DNA from: Argopecten irradians
Taxonomy: Eukaryota > Mollusca > Bivalvia > Pectinida > Pectinidae
Direction: 5' to 3'
NCBI RefSeq assembly: GCF_041381155.1
Contig: NC_091134.1
Coordinates: forward strand, 59,055,467 to 59,119,466
Length of the DNA: 64,000 bases
In this document: one piece after another, positions 13,301 to 24,628 of the stretch
Layout: each line of letters opens with the position of its first letter
Position numbering within the stretch: position 1 is the first letter of the stretch
Notes under the pieces: generated by a model
What the model was told of the DNA's origin: nothing
Seen by the model: the letters and a program-made list of their open reading frames with translations, nothing else
Databases searched by the model: none
Position numbers and translations under genes: made by a program

Positions 13301-16300
13301 GGTCAGACCTATGTCATTTATACAAAATATGATTTTCTTTACCCAATGATGTTTCACACTAAATATGGATGAAATCCATCCAAGGATGAAGGAGGAGTAG
13401 GTTTTTAAAGCTAAAATAAGAAAATTTGCCCTTTTGGGGCCCCACCCCTCAGCCCATAGGGGTCGGACCAGGCTCATTTATATATAATATGATTGTCCTT
13501 CCCAAATGATATTTTACACCAAATATGGATGAAATCCATCCGAGGATGAAGGAGGAGTAGGATTTTAAAGCTAAATTAAGAAAATTTGCCTTTTGGGGCC
13601 CACACCTCAGCCCCTAGGGGTCGGATCATCTCATTTATACAAAATATGATTGTCCTTCCCCAATGATGTTTCACACCAAATATAGATGAAATCCATCCAA
13701 GGATGAAGGAGGAGTGGATTTTAAAGCTAAAATTAAGAAAATTTGCCCTTTTGAGGCCCACCCCTCAGCCCCTAGAGATCAGGCTCATTTATATAAAATA
13801 TGATTGTCATTCCCAAATGATGTTTAACACCAAATATAGATGAAATCCGTCCAAGGATGAAGGAGGAGTAGGATTTTAAAGATATTATTAAGAAAATTTG
13901 CCTTTTGGGGCCCCACCCCTCAGCCCCTAGGGGTCGGATCATCTCATTTATATAAAATATGATTGTCCTTCCCCAATGATGTTTCACACCAAATATGGAT
14001 GAAATCCATCCAAGGATGAAGGAGGAGTAGGATTTTAAAGCTTAAATTAAGAAAATTTGCCCTTTTGGGGCCCCACCCCTCAGCCCCTAGGGGTCAGATC
14101 TATGTCATTTATATAAAATATGATTTTCTTTACCCAATGATGTTTCACACTAAATATGGATGAAATCCATTCAAGGATGAAGGAGGAGTAGGATTTTAAA
14201 GCTTAAATTAAGAAAATTTGCCCTTTTGGGGCCCCACCCCTCAGCCCCTAGGGGTCAGATCTATGTCATTTATACAAAATATGATTTTCTTTACCCAATG
14301 ATGTTTCACACTAAATATGGATGAAATCCATCCAAGGATGAAGGAGGAGTAGGTTTTTAAAGCTAAAATAAGAAAATTTGCCCTTTTGGGGCCCCACCCC
14401 TCAGCCCATAGGGGTCGGACCAGGCTCATTTATATATAATATGATTGTCCTTCCCAAATGATATTTTACACCAAATATGGATGAAATCCATCCGAGGATG
14501 AAGGAGGAGTAGGATTTTAAAGCTAAAATTAAGAAAATTTGCCCTTTTGAGGCCCACCCCTCAGCCCCTAGGGGTCGGACCAGGCTCATTTATATAAAAT
14601 ATGAGTCTCCTTCCCAAATGATGTTTAACACCAAATATAGATGAAATCCATCCAAGGATGAAGGAGGAGTAGGATTTTAAAGCTATTATTAAGAAAATTT
14701 GCCTTTTGGGGCCCACACTTCAGCAGCCCCTAGGGGTCGGATCATCTCATTTATATAAAATATGATTGTCCTTCACTAATGAAATTTCACACCAAATATG
14801 GATGAAATCAACCCAAGGATGAAGGAGGAGTAGGATTTTAAAGCTTAAATTAAGAAAATTTGCCCTTTTGAGGCCCACCCCTCAGCCCCTAGGGGTCGGA
14901 CCAGGCTCATTTATATAAAATATGAGTCTCCTTCCCAAATGATGTTTAACACCAAATATAGATGAAATCCATCCAAGGATGAAGGAGGAGTAGGATTTTA
15001 AAGCTATTATTAAGAAAATTTGCCTTTTGGGGCCCACACCTCAGCCCCTAGGGGTCGGATCATCTCATTTATACAAAATATGATTGTCCTTCCCCAATGA
15101 TGTTTCACACCAAATATAGATGAAATCCATCCAAGGATGAAGGAGGAGTAGGATTTTAAAGCTAAAATTAAGAAAATTTGCCCTTTTGAGGCCCACCCCT
15201 CAGCCCCTAGGGATCAGGCTCATTTATATAAAATATGATTGTCATTCCCAAATGATGTTTAACACCAAATATAGATGAAATCCGTCCAAGGATGAAGGAG
15301 GAGTAGGATTTTAAAGATATTATTAAGAAAATTTGCCTTTTGGGGCCCACCCCTCAGCCCCTAGGGGTCGGATCATCTCATTTATATAAAATATGATTGT
15401 CCTTCCCCAATGATGTTTCACACCAAATATGGATGAAATCCATCCAAGGATGAAGGAGGAGTAGGATTTTAAAGCTTAAATTAAGAAAATTTGCCCTTTT
15501 GGGGCCCCACCCCTCAGCCCCTAGGGGTCAGATCTATGTCATTTATGTAAAATATGATTTTCTTTACCCAATGATGTTTCACACTAAATATGGATGAAAT
15601 CCATCCAAGGATGAAGGAGGAGTAGGTTTTTAAAGCTAAAATAAGAAAATTTGCCCTTTTGGGGCCCCACCCCTCAGCCCATAGGGGTCGGACCAGGCTC
15701 ATTTATATCAGATATGATTGTCCTTCCCAAATGATATTTTACACCAAATATGGATGAAATCCATCCGAGGATGAAGGAGGAGTAGGTTTTTAAAGCTAAA
15801 ATAAGAAAATTTGCCCTTTTGGGGCCCACCCCTCAGCCCATAGGGGTCGGACCAGGCTCATTTATATCAGATATGATTGTCCTTCCCAAATGATATTTTA
15901 CACCAAATATGGATGAAATCCATCCGAGGATGAAGGAGGAGTAGGATTTTAAAGCTAAAATTAAGAAAATTTGCCCTTTTGGGGCTGCGCCCCTCTGACC
16001 CTAGGTGTCGGACCAGGCTCATTTATATAAAATATGATTGTCCTTCACTAATGAAATTTCACACCAAATATGGATGAAATCAACCCAAGGATGAAGGAGG
16101 AGTAGGATTTAAAAGCTTAAAATATGAAAATTTGCCCTTTTGGGGCCCCAACCCTCAGACCCTAGGGGTCGGACCAGGCTCATTTATATAAAATATGATT
16201 GTCCTTCCCCAATTATGTTTCAAACCAAATATGGATGAAATCCATCAAAGGATGAAGGAGGAGTAGGCTTTTGTATAAATAGTCTTACGCATGACGCACG

Positions 16301-19300
16301 ACGACGGACAAAACACGATGACAAAAAGGTCATCCTGACCTTTGGTCAACTGACCTAAAAATAGAGAATATTTTGTCTAGAACTACTCAAATCGCGTTTA
16401 CATTATTAGGTGCATGTCCTTGTCTAAATATAATTTCACCAACTCCTCAGTGGTTATGTATTGCATTTGATTGACATACATGACTTTGGCTGGGTTATGG
16501 GTACAGCATACATGTTATTCCTGCTTAATCGTATTGATCAACAATTTGGAATTCCAACAGTATCAATTAAAATACTTAACAATGTCGTGGAATTTGTCAA
16601 TATTTCTTGTTATATGTTTCATAAGGAAATCAGAACAATACATTATGTCATATTTGCTTCGTGGCTATGTAACAGAATCAGCCTCATTGAATTGTCCCTT
16701 TAAAATGTGTTCCCCTAAATGCATGTATGTTTAAAATGAAACTGTATTATTTACAGTGGGAACTCATTTTCATAGTCAGAGGAGCTAAGTTGTCTCCTCT
16801 ACATAACAAAGTTTTATGAGGATGCGTATATGATATATAATAAAGATATTCAGGATTTCATCCAAAGTGTAATTAGTTGTCTCCCCTTAATACCGTAAAA
16901 ACTTGTGTAAAGTTTGCACCAGTGTAATTTTCACAGGTCCTTTATGGGGCCACATATATACCACGGTATTAAATTTATTGGGAAGAAAAGTGTGTTCTTA
17001 CGTCTCTGCGTTGTAGAAACTTGTGAAGTTGCCCTGAGTGATGAGGAGTAGCATCTGGTCACTTGACAGCTCTAAGCTGTTAGGAATAGATGGAAACTCC
17101 AGCTTTTTTATCTCCAGTCCACTCGAGACATCCCACAACCTGTCAATAATAAAGTATGATCCGTCTATTTAGTTACCTGTTTATATCAAGTGTTATAGAC
17201 AAAACAAGGTAACTACTCCACTTAATAGAGTGTTCAGGTGTTTTCGTACAATTTGTTTTCTTATTTCACTCATTTCAACAATCAGATGCTGTTTTCTATA
17301 CAACATCTGTCCATGTTCCTATATCATCTCTTATGATGTCTTTGTTTACACTTTTTAGACATGAAATGTTCATTACCAGACAAATATATACATAGAGATT
17401 GGAAACTCCTTCTTTGTCTATGTTTACAGGCAGAGGGACCTCTGGTTAATAGGCATTTACCCTTGACTAACTACTTTTAAGTGTATTCTTTTAAACATAA
17501 TAATTCTGTGTCAATACAAGGTTTAAACATAATATCATGGTTTGATATGACTAATTGTCCCGAATAATATGATTTAAAATGATTTTTTAAGCATGAAAAT
17601 TACGAGTTTTACTGGTCCCTCCCCCTTCCCCCCCCCGAAAATCAGACATTCAAAACGGATGTTCTTTTTGTTTTGTTAGTATATAAATCAAATATTATTT
17701 TTTCTTTCCAAAATCGTACTCAAACCATCTGAAAATTACTGAACTTTTGTAACATATCAAAGTTATTCTGTATTTTAACTATTTCTGGGCTCGCACTAAC
17801 TTTCCTGTTTGCTTAGCAAAAGTTGCAAAAGTGATATTTTTTTCTCTTTAGCAAATAAGAATTTTTATTTAGCAAATTGTGCATTAATTCACAGTATTTC
17901 ATAATGAAAAACATTAAATTCTTAAAAAGCATCTAATAATATATTTTATGCATTAGTTGAAAAGTACAAACAAACCATACTCTGTCGTGCATATTGTTAC
18001 TTTACATCCCTTCAACATTAAAATATATATGGTACAGTAACTGATTAATTTATCAACTGTCTTAGACTTGCTATGAAAGTAATCCGATTGAAAAAAAAAA
18101 CCCTGATGTTTGAAGCTCATGTCTGCGTGATTGAATATCGGGTGTGTGAAGAAAAACTTTAGCATTTTTTGTATATTAGGATGAATTTATTTTAGCAATT
18201 AGCCAGATCGATTTGTTAATAACGAAAATATGAATGGGTAGTGTGAGCCCAGTATTTATGAGTAGATCTAAAAAACCCTAAGCACATCCAGAGGTACATC
18301 TAAATGGCAGAGTTGCCAATCTCTCTAATATATGTTTCTGATTATGCACAAACTTTCGTTGTTTTCATCAGGGAAGTTATGGAACTAAGAATACAAATAC
18401 AATAAAGAGCTACTATCCAATTCATTTCTTTTACCTATTCTTAAACTATACAATCCATTTCTTTTACCTATTCTTAATCAAAAGCAGAGTCCAAATAATA
18501 CCCAATATATTGCTGTTACATATTTACCTATGGAGGCTGCTGACCATGGTAACACAGATGTAACATATATACACACCTGACAGTTTTGTCGTCTGAAGCA
18601 CTGATCACCTGGGTGTTACACTTGGTGAATACTGCTGTTTTGATATTAGATGTATGTCCGCTAAAACTAACTTTAGCATCTGTAAATACCAATAGAAGAA
18701 CATGAAGTATTTATCTCAACAGTAATACTGATGAATGTTTATGTCTCATTAAAACAAGGGTGAAATTTATTTTAAAGAGGGAAAAAAATTGATTCTGTTC
18801 AAAAACACAAAATGATACAATCAATATCTACCTGCAAATGTATGTACACAATTTAACTCTGTATTAATAAGCAAAATTATATACTTTGCTGCTGTTTCAT
18901 ATTTTAGTAGATCATCACCTTATAAAATGGTTATAGGATAAATATATTACCGGTAATAACAAATTAGAGAACCTGGTATCTTGAACCTGTCTGGGAACAG
19001 GCAGCAGGCAGTATTAGTACTACCATATAATTATTACACAGCAACAGGGCCTATTCTCTAGCCTGAAGCCTTTAGAATTGGTAATTTAAAAAGTGAAATT
19101 TAGAATCTTATTTGAAACAGTTAGATCTTTTAGAGAAATTCAGAGAAATACTGATAACAAACTTCAACTTTCAGAAATCAAAGATGGCTGTCTGTCGACC
19201 ATCCTTTTGTCTGATTATTTTTCCGAAATGCGATATATACTACTAAAGTCCAAAATGAATTTATCCACATTTGAGAAAGATCCTCGAGCTCTGATATATA

Positions 19301-22300
19301 GCAGTAAAAAGACCAGGACGAAAGGAGATTTGAATATAGTCCGGCATCATTTTCACCTGCTTCTGGTCTCTCCAGATCAAATATTCTCAACATCTTCTCA
19401 TTACTACCAGTCAGTAATTGATTGCTGTCAGTTGAAAAGTCCACACTCTTCACTATATGTTTATGAGCAAATGTGTGTAGTTCTTCTCCACTTAGGGCAT
19501 CCCAAAGTTTCCTAAAATATAAACATTCATATAAAAACTTTCTCAAGTATGAAAATATGATATATACCAGTATGCACTGGTATATTAACTTTAAAGTATC
19601 CTGTATCAGTTATGTTAACATTTATCTATTTTGAATGCATCCCAACATATGTCATAATAATTTGGAATTTTCTATAATAGAAATCAAAATCTGGCCATCA
19701 GGGAATCAATCTAATCCATGTTCAGAAAGGAAGTTTAATGTACAATGATTTTCTGTGCACTTTAAACCACACATTATCAACTGATATTAAACTTCAGATC
19801 ATTTTTACAGTACTGGTAACTTAATTGATAATTGCCGACATATTTGACGATACAGTGTATAACAAAAATGCAACAGACATTCTTTGGCAGACAGCTGTAC
19901 ACAGAATCAAAGACAACTTCGCTAGCCAAGGGTATTTAGCTGATTCTCCGCTACTACCCTAGGCATATCTCATTTCAGAACAGATGTTTTTGCTTTCAAA
20001 TTCTGATTGAATGCGGCTAGGTTCAGGCGACCAATGAAAACGCTGCTTTGATATGTCAACTTAACTGAAGCGATAGTATAGTTACCTACATTTGTATGAG
20101 GCATCAGGCATTCACATGTCATGCCTGTCAACATCAACTCCTAGCAAAGTTATATTACTATCTATTTAATCAATTAGTTGTTTTAGACCAGCTAAATGAA
20201 CGTCTTGGAGATGTTGCTCTCCAAACAGATAGGAAAGTATGTGCGTGATTTATGTTTCACAAAGTAAACAACTGCGATCTCGTTACAAAATTGGACACTG
20301 CAGAACTTAAGCATGAAACACAAAAACTGGTGTACGAACTTACTAATAAACAAATGACTCGCACACAGGTTCATCTTTGGTATTTTGAATCTGTCGCAAA
20401 CAACATGCGTGTTTCATATAGGGCACTGCCATTTTTTTCAACCACACAACAATGATACAATCTTTTCCGCACAACAATGATACAATCTTTTTAATTGGTT
20501 GCTTATTATGTAAATGGAAGGGAGGCAACTGCGGTGATCCAGCAGGTGGCGCAGTGCGGGAACACTTGTTCTGAAGTGAGATATGACAAGGGTAGTAGCG
20601 GATAATCGGCTAAATACCTTTGGCTAACGAAGTTGAATCAAAGAGTAAGGAGAAAATATAGTGGCCAGTTAAGTGTTAGAACCAGGAACTCTGAACACTA
20701 GCCTGATGTTTTGTCTACATGTTCCTTCCTCCTTTCACCCCCGAAGACACAACAACTCACAAGTTTGCATATCTCCTACTAAGCATGAATACTCCCTTTC
20801 CTTGAAACTGCTAATGGGTTGCCATGCAATTAAGCTCAGAAATTTTGTAGCAGGAGCGGAGAAAATGTAGCAACTCGTCAACCGGAGGTTAGACCTTAGA
20901 CCTTTGAAAACTAGCCGCGTTGATCATTGATGTTCTACTGATTGAGATACCTGCTCACTGATGATCAATCTATAGCTACACAACTAATAATTTCAACGTT
21001 GAAATCTTACGCAGTGAAATCTGCTGCACCAGTGGCTACTTTTGTTGCTTCTCTGTTGAGTGTTGCTCCCCATACAGCTCCTTTATGGCCTTCAAATGTA
21101 CCAATCCAATCCCCAGTGTCACCCTGACGGAGCATAGGCTTGCCATCTAAAGATAAAAATTGTTGGTCTCAGTAATTATATGTACTATTTTTCTATATTT
21201 TCTATTGTGTTTTTCTATATTCTGTAGTATTTGTCTATACATCATTATTTAGTGCTTTTCTATAGCGCATCTATATGTTGACAGCTGGTAATTAGATGGG
21301 GGGACAGGCTGGACCCTTAATCCGTGAAGTAATTAATTATCCACGGCCATGGCACTTATCGTCTGCGGGGCTCTCTCAATTTTATTGCCCCCCTATTTGA
21401 GAGGTATTAATCGCCTCCCATCCCCATTATCTATAACAAATGGCTACATCGGTCTGGAAAATCTGCCAGTGTCCACATCTATATTACACACGGTCAACAT
21501 TTACTTGTGGCTAATCGTTTTTCTAAGTGTTATGTTTTAGTGTTATTGTCAATTTTGGTAACCAGAGCCCACCGCTCCTGCAAAGGAGCGGGGTGCTCCT
21601 GCAGCGCTCCTGCGCTCCTGCAGCGCTCCTGCAGGGCTCCTGCATGTTTGGTATAAAAGGGGCACGAAACTGAAGCTCGGGGAGTTCAGGTGTTAGCTGG
21701 GTTAAATAACGGAGTTCAGGTGTTAGCTGGGTTAAATAACGGAGTTCAAGTGTTAGCTGGTTTGGACTATTGTTCAAGTGCACGTTTCTATGCTAGAGAG
21801 AGCGGAGTGGTTATCCTGTGAACTGTGACATTCCTGTGGATTATTACTAAAGCTGAACTGTGACATTCCTGTGGATTATTACTAAAGCTGAACTGTGACA
21901 TTCCTGTGGATTATTACTAAAGCTGAACTGTGACATTCCTGTGGATTATTACTAAAGCTGAACTGTGACATTCCTGTGGATTATTACTAAAGCTGAACTG
22001 TGACATTCTTTTGGATTATTACTAAAGCTGAACTGTGACATTCTTTTGGATTATTACTAAAGCTGAACTGTGACATTCCTGTGGATTATTACTAAAGCTG
22101 AACTGTGACATTCTTGTAGATTATTACTAAAGCTGAACTAGCTGTGACATTCCTGTGGATTATTACTAAAGCTGAACTGTGACATTCCTGTGGATTATTA
22201 CTAAAGCTGAACTGTGACATTCATTTGGATTATTACTAAAGCTGAACTGTGACATTCTTTTGGATTATTACTAAAGCTGAACTGTGACATTCTTTTGGAT

Positions 22301-24413
22301 TATTACTAAAGCTGAACTGTGACATTCTTTTAGATTATTACTAAAGCTGAACTGTGGCATTCTTTTGGATTAATCGAAAGATAGAATTGTGACATTCATT
22401 TTGGATTACATATTAACGCGGAACTGTAAATTCTATTTGGATTATTTTGTTCAATTTTAATACTAAACGTTTTGAACGTCCTCTCTGTCAGATTACGTTG
22501 CCTCTATTATAATTATGCATGTATGATATATAATTATGTGACTGAAAGTGTGTGAGTATCGTTATGTCATCATTCGAAATTTTGTGCTAGGAATTTCTTA
22601 GAATTTAAGCTTTGGATTGATTATGTAAAATTGAACTTCTGGTCGATGAGTTACTATTTGTTTCACGAGTTACTATTTGTTTCATGAGTTACTATTTGTT
22701 TCATGAGTTACTATTTGTTTCACGAGTTTGTTTTATGAGTTGATAACTCCCGATTATTCAGGCCGATTAATTAGATGATCATGAGTTGACATTGTTAACG
22801 TAGACGGGTAATTCCAGTATAGTATTGGTATTGCTACAGTAGTGTACATGGAACAAATGATTGTAGTTAACATTTGATTTTACTGGTATCAGTAATATCC
22901 AAGTGTAATGTTAGTTTAGTAGGGACAAGATAATGTCTCCGTAGTTTTTGGGAGATCGATGATTATCATGCTTGATAGATGTGAGATGTTGTTAGATGCT
23001 ATTTAGATGTAGTTTAGTTTTGGTATGTGATGTAAATAATGTTTTCTTTTTGTATTCATGCTCATAATCACGTTAACGTCTTTATAGGGATAAGGAGTTT
23101 TAAGACGGCAAGCGTTTAGCTGAACAGTGGAAGTTCAGTGTTTCAAAGGAGGGGGAAGTGTACTATTTTTCTATATTTTCTATTGCATTTTTCTATATTC
23201 TGTAGTATTTGTCTATACATCATTATTTAGTGCTTTTCTATAGCGCATCTATATGTTGAAAGCTGGTAATTAGATGGGGGGACAGGCTGGACCCTTAATC
23301 CCTGAAGTAATTAATTATCCACGGCCGTGGCACTTATCGTCTGCGGGGCTCTCTCAATTTTATTGCCCCCCTATTTGAGAGGTATTAATCGCCTCCCATC
23401 CCCATTATCTATAACAAATGGCTACATCGGTCTGGAAAATCTGCCAGTGTCCACATCTATATTACACACGGTCAACATTTACTTGTGGCTAATCGTTTTT
23501 CTAAGTGTTATGTTTTAGTATTATTGTCAATTTTGGTAACCAGAGCCCACCGCTCCTGCAAAGGAGCGGGGTGCTCCTGCAGCGCTCCTGCTGGCCCCTG
23601 CAGGGCTCCTGCAGCGCTCCTGCAGGGCTCCTGCACGTTTGGTATAAAAGGGGCACGAAAATGAAGCTCGGGGAGTTCAGGTGTTAGCTGGGTTAAATAA
23701 CGGAGTTCAGGTGTTAGCTGGGTTAAATAACGGAGTTCAAGTGTTAGCTGGTTTGGACTATTGTTCAAGTGCACGTTTCTATGCTAGAGAGAGCGGAGTG
23801 GTTATCCTGTGAACTGTAACTGTATCCTGTAAATGCTATTGTTGCTGAATACACGTGGAACTTTATTACGGCGTTGAATTGTGTTTTACTCGACGACCCA
23901 CTCTATCTTAATCAAAACTCGGGTATTGTGGCGGGTGCCTGACGTTACCCTAGAAGGCATCTACCGAGGGCTGCGGGCTTGGAATATACGTATACACGTA
24001 ACTCCCGCAGTTTTTCGCTACATATATTTGATTTTTGTGTTCCTAATAGCAATATCCGTATCTTACTTATATATTGTCATTAGGAACTGTTGTAGCAGAA
24101 AAAAATACATCATCTTCTGACTGAAATACCCTCGACGTAATGTTCCAAAAGTGTCTGGTCGTGCTATACTTCTAACATTGTTGGAGTAGTCTGCCAGAGG
24201 GATATTCGTAAATAGGTGCTGAAGTGGCAGTTTTATGTGACCATATTGGTAGTAAACAGATCGCTAATTAACAATGGAACCGACATACAAATATTTACCT
24301 TTACATGCACTGACGAGAAAATAGCCAAATGGGGTTGTATCACTGAAAGCAAGATCAGTAACAGGTCTTGTATGGCCACTACAAGTTAGAGGAGTCTGTC
24401 GCATGCCCGTCAT
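10332..24413 (-). CDS. STRAP: STRAP/unrip, WD40-repeat protein of the SMN complex, seven coding exons
   Basis: Coding exons in transcript order are 24413-24299, 21146-21011, 19511-19357, 18679-18577, 17139-17002, 11303-11167 and 10531-10332. All have AG/GT borders and the phases sum to 984 nt (327 aa; human STRAP is about 350). Residues match STRAP throughout: [14 protein letters not shown] near the start, then [57 protein letters not shown], and [20 protein letters not shown] followed by [11 protein letters not shown]. Together these form a seven-blade beta-propeller. In vertebrates STRAP (unrip) binds the SMN complex during snRNP assembly and damps TGF-beta receptor signalling. I chose the ATG at 24411-24413, three codons before RQTP, because it best matches family length; an in-frame ATG at 24447-24449 would add 12 residues. 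Introns total about 13 kb and are full of repeats. The C-terminus is shorter than the vertebrate one. Confidence 0.97.
10557..10968. repeat. 32-bp minisatellite in STRAP intron 6, ~12.9 near-perfect copies
   Basis: The unit is GGATTAGACTAATTAGTAGA followed by TAGAACATATAA. Twelve full copies and a partial thirteenth run without obvious differences, so the array is young or actively homogenised. It starts 25 bp upstream (transcript sense) of the acceptor of the last STRAP exon. Read on the STRAP strand each unit contains CTACTAATTAG and TCTAATC, which resemble branch-point sequences. Confidence 0.97.
11455..11665. repeat. Dispersed repeat fragment, STRAP intron 5
   Basis: Contains GGCCCATGGGCCTTAACGGT and a GGTAGCCTTTCATCC end, the same family as the block near 8720 and the CATCCCAGCATG repeats at 8820-9345. 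It is a truncated copy. Confidence 0.55.
11674..12045 (-). repeat. Two tandem tRNA-like (SINE-type) repeat copies, STRAP intron 5
   Basis: Two related copies, about 11674-11850 and 11888-12045, each contain on the minus strand a B-box-like GAGTTCGATCC preceded by TCCAGAGGTCCC, as in tRNA-derived SINEs. Both also share CGGCTAGTATTGACCA. No complete A box or tail was recognised, so these are probably old or partial SINE-type units. Confidence 0.45.
12180..12447. repeat. 128-bp tandem units leading into the satellite array
   Basis: Two full units and a part of a third, marked by AGCGGCCATCTTGGAATACC and TGTTGTTCGGCATCAATTAA. The array runs directly into the ~160-bp satellite. Confidence 0.75.
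12447..16272. repeat. ~160-bp satellite-like array, ~24 monomers, in STRAP intron 5
   Basis: Monomers run from AAAATTAAGAAAATTTGCCC through TCAGCCCCTAGGGGTCGGA, CATTTATATAAAATATGATT and ATGAAATCCATCCAAGGATG to AAGGAGGAGTAGGATTTTAA. Spacing is 158-161 bp. Several monomer types recur in the same order at larger intervals (see findings), so there is higher-order structure. The monomer length recalls the bivalve satellite BIV160 and the repeat arrays inside non-autonomous bivalve Helitron/pearl-type elements, but I cannot confirm identity. Minus-strand 61-71-codon frames inside it are repeat artefacts. Confidence 0.93.
16273..16375. repeat. Unique right flank of the satellite array, possible element terminus
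   Basis: After the last monomer comes TTACGCATGACGCACGACGA followed by AGGTCATCCTGACCTTTGGT and TCAACTGACCTAAAAAT. The GGTCA-rich block resembles the ends of dispersed elements in bivalve genomes. It may mark the right edge of a mobile element that carries the satellite inside it. Confidence 0.4.
17600..18350. repeat. Dispersed repeat copy 1, split by a MITE
   Basis: The flanks of the MITE at 17785-18252 match one continuous sequence at about 29995-30275. Shared blocks include ATTATTTTTTCTTT, CATCTGAAAATTACTGAA-like sequence, and CAGAGGTACATCT followed by TTGCCAATCTCTC. Copy 2 lacks the insert. Confidence 0.65.
17785..18252. mobile_element. 468-bp TIR element (MITE) in STRAP intron 4
   Basis: Ends are CTGGGCTCGCACTA and TAGTGTGAGCCCAG, inverted with one mismatch. 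A direct TATTT lies on both sides (17780-17784 and 18253-18257), a likely target duplication. The interior is AT-rich with no convincing gene. It is inserted in a dispersed repeat. Confidence 0.75.
19914..20635. mobile_element. 722-bp TIR element with 9-bp target duplication (Mutator-like?) in STRAP intron 2
   Basis: Inverted ends of about 65 bp begin CAACTTCGCTAGCCAAGGGT at the left and match the complement of the right end with few differences. A perfect 9-bp direct repeat, AATCAAAGA, lies immediately outside (19905-19913 and 20636-20644). A 9-bp duplication with long TIRs is typical of Mutator-like elements. No transposase is visible, so it is non-autonomous. Confidence 0.8.
21821..22380. 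repeat. 35-bp tandem array inside the LTR element
   Basis: About 16 copies of a 35-bp unit containing GAACTGTGACATTCCTGTGG and ATTATTACTAAAGCT directly follow the left terminal repeat. Small variants (TTCTTTTGG, TTCTTGTAG) cluster toward the right side. Confidence 0.9.
22655..22740. repeat. ~20-bp tandem repeat inside the LTR element
   Basis: Four copies of a unit containing GAGTTACTATTTGTTTCA, with C/T variants, in the interior of the element. Confidence 0.75.
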
Positions 24414-24628
24414 TTTGGCACTTCCTGAATCGAGAGTGGGAAAAACCAAGATGCATTCCGCGTGACCGGAAGTATTACTTCCGAATGGGCTAAATGCCTA
24501 TTGCGCATAATCAGAAGATGGCGGCAAATTTTAGGAGTTAGCATTTTGACAGTCTAAGAAAAGTTACTGTAAAAATGATATGAAATTCATCTGTTGTTAA
24601 TGTACGGTGTTGATTGGCCAGACGAGCA
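24414..24628. promoter_or_regulatory. Shared bidirectional promoter of STRAP (-) and the FLASH homologue (+)
   Basis: The two start codons are 215 bp apart in divergent orientation. Between them lie an inverted pair of ETS/GABP-type sites, CGGAAGT-ATT-ACTTCCG (24467-24483); a TTGCGCA palindrome (24501-24507); a perfect YY1/TISU-type AAGATGGCGGC (24515-24525, + sense); and GATTGGCC, an inverted CCAAT (near 24612). This is a common TATA-less housekeeping promoter layout. The ATG inside the YY1 motif opens a 7-codon upstream frame on the FLASH side. Confidence 0.7.

Larger units (their letters stand above)
21181..24022 (+). mobile_element. LTR-retrotransposon fossil (non-autonomous) in STRAP intron 1
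   Basis: Two nearly identical direct repeats of about 645 bp, 21181-21825 and 23159-about 23815, both start TGTACTATTTTTCT. A polypurine tract (AAAGGAGGGGGAAG, 23145-23158) abuts the right copy. Each copy has a TATAAAAGG promoter box (near 21652 and 23644). The ~1.3 kb between the repeats is mostly short tandem repeats, and no gag-pol region is recognisable, so it looks broken or non-autonomous. The near identity of the repeats implies a recent insertion. The right boundary is uncertain: TACA at 24019-24022 followed by TATA would match TATA before 21181. The superfamily is not determined. It lies antisense to STRAP. Confidence 0.75.

Noticed and set aside
12489-15702. Series of 61-71-codon minus-strand frames beginning MSLVRPL or similar
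   Set aside because: They recur once per satellite monomer and share no start signal or family match. They are by-products of the ~160-bp repeat.
19093-19515. 140-codon + strand frame
   Set aside because: It is antisense to STRAP exon 3 and its flanking intron. The minus-strand WD40 match explains the openness.
24447-24449. Upstream in-frame ATG for STRAP
   Set aside because: It would add 12 residues not seen in the family. The ATG at 24411-24413 gives the expected N-terminus. Not excluded by sequence alone.
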